A stretch of 8,503 nucleotides of DNA. It comes from an uncultured Methylobacillus sp. (GTDB taxonomy: Bacteria > Pseudomonadota > Gammaproteobacteria > Burkholderiales > Methylophilaceae). Location: positions 1 through 8,503 of the forward strand of contig CAMLME010000082.1 of NCBI GenBank assembly GCA_946481235.1, given 5' to 3'. Below the pieces are notes generated by a model that searched no databases, was not told the DNA's origin, and saw only the letters and a program-made list of their open reading frames with translations. Positions 6,804 to 8,503 of this stretch are shown here, piece after piece (position 1 is the first letter of the stretch; every line of letters starts with the position of its first letter). The translations under genes were made by a program, and so were the position numbers.

Positions 6804-7736
6804 TTACTTACCGCCACCAAGGCTGTCGTGGACATACACCGTCAGCAACTTGATCTGCTCAGGCTTGAGACGAGTGCTCCAGGCAGGCATGACACCGCGC
6901 GACAAACCACCGCTGATGACTTTCTTGACCTCTTCCACCTTGCCGGCCGCATCTTCCTGTCCGGGCACATTTGCCCACAGCCAGATCTTGTCGGTCAGGT
7001 TGGCGGAGCCGAGGTCCGGCTTACCCTTTGCATCTTCACCGTGGCAGATATAGCAACCCGCACCTTCGCTCTTGAACAGCTCTGCACCCGCTGCCGCTGC
7101 ACTGGCATCGACTTGCTCACCCGACAGGCTCAGCACATAGTTGGCAAGTTGCGTGACCTGCTCGTCCTTCAGCATATCCTTGAATGGAGGCATGAAGCCG
7201 GTACGGCCGTTAGACAACGTCTGATGGATCTTGTCGTAGGTACCACCGAAAATCCAGCTGTCGTCCGTCAGGTTAGGCGAAAAACTGATCTTGCCCTGGC
7301 CGCCGGACATATGGCACGGAGCGCAGTTGTCGGAGAACAGCGTCTTGCCGGCAGAGTTGACGAATTGCATCAGCTCGGCGTCCTTGGCAACATCTTCAAA
7401 CGGAGTCGCTGCCACCTTGTCGAACCATTGCTTTTGCATCGCTTCGGCCTCGTTGGTCTCCGCCATCAGCTTGGCACGCATGTTCCAGTGGGTTTCCTTC
7501 TGGACTTCCTTGCCGTCAACCGTCCTGGCAGTGTACTTGATGGTATTCAAGCCTTCGACGCCCTTGGTGTAGGACTTGCCGATCGGCCATGCCGGATACA
7601 TCAGCCAGTAAACAACCGAGAAGATGATGGTGAGGTAGAACGTCCACAACCACCATCTCGGCAACGGGTTCGTCAGTTCCTGAAGATCGTCGTCCCAGAC
7701 GTGACCCGTTGTGTTTTTACTATTTTCTTGCCCCAT
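6804..7736 (-). CDS. ccoP: cbb3-type cytochrome c oxidase subunit III, dihaem cytochrome c CcoP
   Basis: CcoP is the dihaem subunit that takes electrons from soluble c-type cytochromes or quinol-linked donors and passes them to CcoO and CcoN. The 310-residue protein has a short cytoplasmic N-terminus with the typical DGIxE-like acidic stretch replaced by WDDDLQELTNPLPRWW. One membrane anchor lies near 29-47. A periplasmic linker comes next, then two cytochrome c domains: haem motif CAPCH at 138-142 with likely axial Met182 (GFMPPF), and CYICH at 228-232 with likely axial Met283 (GVMPAW). Length and layout are normal for the family. It begins 2 bases after the ccoQ stop (TAA-TC-ATG), with an AAGGG ribosome site inside the end of ccoQ. 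The haem motifs require the c-type cytochrome maturation system, encoded elsewhere. Confidence 0.95.
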   Translation of the reverse strand: MGQENSKNTTGHVWDDDLQELTNPLPRWWLWTFYLTIIFSVVYWLMYPAWPIGKSYTKGVEGLNTIKYTARTVDGKEVQKETHWNMRAKLMAETNEAEAMQKQWFDKVAATPFEDVAKDAELMQFVNSAGKTLFSDNCAPCHMSGGQGKISFSPNLTDDSWIFGGTYDKIHQTLSNGRTGFMPPFKDMLKDEQVTQLANYVLSLSGEQVDASAAAAGAELFKSEGAGCYICHGEDAKGKPDLGSANLTDKIWLWANVPGQEDAAGKVEEVKKVISGGLSRGVMPAWSTRLKPEQIKLLTVYVHDSLGGGK

Positions 7737-7738
7737 GA

Positions 7739-7921
7739 TTAATTTCCCTTCGCATCCTGATGTTCGTCGAGGAACGGTATGTTCTTGTAGCTCTCGAGCC
7801 TGTTCCCACGATTCCTGCTACCGAAAACGTAGAACAGGATTCCGCAGAACACGGTGAAGAAAATCACTAATGCGAGAGGCTTCGTGTTCTCGAACTGCGT
7901 AAACCACATCAACCATTCCAT
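7739..7921 (-). CDS. ccoQ: cbb3-type cytochrome oxidase small subunit CcoQ
   Basis: CcoQ is a small single-span membrane protein that stabilises the cbb3 complex. The 60-residue product has one hydrophobic helix at about 15-33, a following basic stretch (SRNRGNR) consistent with a cytoplasmic C-terminus, and the YKNIPFLDE ending seen in this family. It lies exactly between ccoO and ccoP, the standard NOQP order. An AGGAG ribosome site overlaps the ccoO stop codon about 9 bases before the ATG, so ribosomes ending ccoO translation can start ccoQ. Identification rests on size, helix and position together. Confidence 0.9.
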   Translation of the reverse strand: MEWLMWFTQFENTKPLALVIFFTVFCGILFYVFGSRNRGNRLESYKNIPFLDEHQDAKGN

Positions 7922-7933
7922 AGTCTGGTTCTC

Positions 7934-8503
7934 CTAGCGGAATTTGGCGAAATAGTCGTCATCGAACTGCTTGAAGTCGACCATGGTGCCCAGAACCTGC
8001 AGATAGGCAACCAGAGCATCCATTTCGGTAATGTCGCTCTTGTTGTTATCGAAATTGCCCATCTTGGCCTGATCGACCAGGATTTCTTCCGCATTTTCGA
8101 TACGCAGCGTATCCGCGACATCTTCACCGAAGGTCTCGACATTACGCTTGTACTCGGCCTCGTTGCTGGAGTAAGGGACACCTACCAAACGCAGTGCAGT
8201 CATCTTCTGCGTGATATTGGAGTAGTCCAGTTTGGTTTCCAGCAGCCACGGATAGTTCGGCATGACGGACTCGGGCACCATGGAGCGCGGAGCGACCAAA
8301 TGCTGTACGTGCCAGTCGTTGGAGTACTTGCCGCCAACACGTGCCAGATCAGGGCCGGTACGCTTGGAACCCCACTGGAACGGATGGTCATACTTCGACT
8401 CCGCCGCCAGCGAGTAATGGCCATAACGTAGCGCTTCGTCGCGGAACGGACGGATCATCTGCGAGTGGCAGGTGTAGCAGCCTTCGCGGGTGTAGATGTC
8501 GCG
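7934..8503 (-). CDS. ccoO: cbb3-type cytochrome c oxidase subunit II, monohaem cytochrome c CcoO, N-terminus outside window
   Basis: CcoO is the membrane-anchored monohaem subunit that relays electrons from CcoP to the catalytic subunit CcoN. The frame is open through the right edge, giving 189 visible residues plus the stop; the N-terminal anchor helix and true start lie outside. The haem motif CYTCH is visible at nucleotides 8465-8479 (visible residues 9-13), preceded by the family segment RDIYTREG. The internal ATG at 8458 lies after the haem motif and cannot be the start. Further family features are [13 protein letters not shown] and the SVMPNYPWL segment, whose Met (visible residue 81) is the likely axial haem ligand. 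ccoN should be the next gene beyond the edge, and the operon promoter lies further upstream, so no FNR-type control region can be examined here. Confidence 0.95.
   Translation of the reverse strand, partial: RDIYTREGCYTCHSQMIRPFRDEALRYGHYSLAAESKYDHPFQWGSKRTGPDLARVGGKYSNDWHVQHLVAPRSMVPESVMPNYPWLLETKLDYSNITQKMTALRLVGVPYSSNEAEYKRNVETFGEDVADTLRIENAEEILVDQAKMGNFDNNKSDITEMDALVAYLQVLGTMVDFKQFDDDYFAKFR

Noticed and set aside
6828..7742. Plus-strand open frame of 304 codons
   Set aside because: It is the exact antisense shadow of ccoP, which has two haem c motifs and axial methionines.
8458..8458. Internal ATG as the start of ccoO
   Set aside because: The frame continues upstream through the CYTCH haem motif to the window edge, so starting here would remove the haem site; the gene is cut by the window instead.

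Overview
The window reads as an ordinary housekeeping and respiratory stretch of a moderately GC-rich proteobacterial chromosome. A betaproteobacterium is my best guess, from the gmhB-plsC-metallopeptidase arrangement, the style of the Cco proteins and a PlsC with an HQSAWE motif. I cannot fix the genus without a search. I see no tRNA, rRNA, CRISPR array, insertion sequence or integration scar.

Layout. On the plus strand (1-1918) lie three genes pointing right: the 3' part of gmhB (heptose bisphosphate phosphatase, LPS core precursor synthesis), plsC (lysophosphatidate acyltransferase, phospholipid synthesis) and a YgjP-like zinc metallopeptidase whose start overlaps the end of plsC. A convergent 129-bp spacer (1919-2047) holds a strong hairpin with a T run, best placed to terminate the minus-strand operon. 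From 2048 to the right edge everything is on the minus strand and forms one cbb3 cytochrome oxidase operon. In transcription order it is ccoO (cut by the window edge), ccoQ, ccoP, ccoG, ccoH and ccoI; ccoN should lie just outside the window.

How the genes work together. CcoO and CcoP carry the c-type haems that feed electrons to the catalytic subunit CcoN, and CcoQ is the small stabilising subunit. CcoG (membrane ferredoxin-like, copper reduction), CcoH (assembly) and CcoI (copper-transporting P-type ATPase) build the enzyme and supply its copper. Together they give high-affinity, microaerobic oxygen respiration.

Points worth a second look: CcoH is unusually long, with about four predicted membrane segments instead of one; no ccoS follows ccoI, and the operon appears to end there at a terminator; the ccoP-ccoG gap holds a possible attenuator hairpin; and PlsC has HX4E in place of the textbook HX4D. 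I found no convincing undescribed system here.
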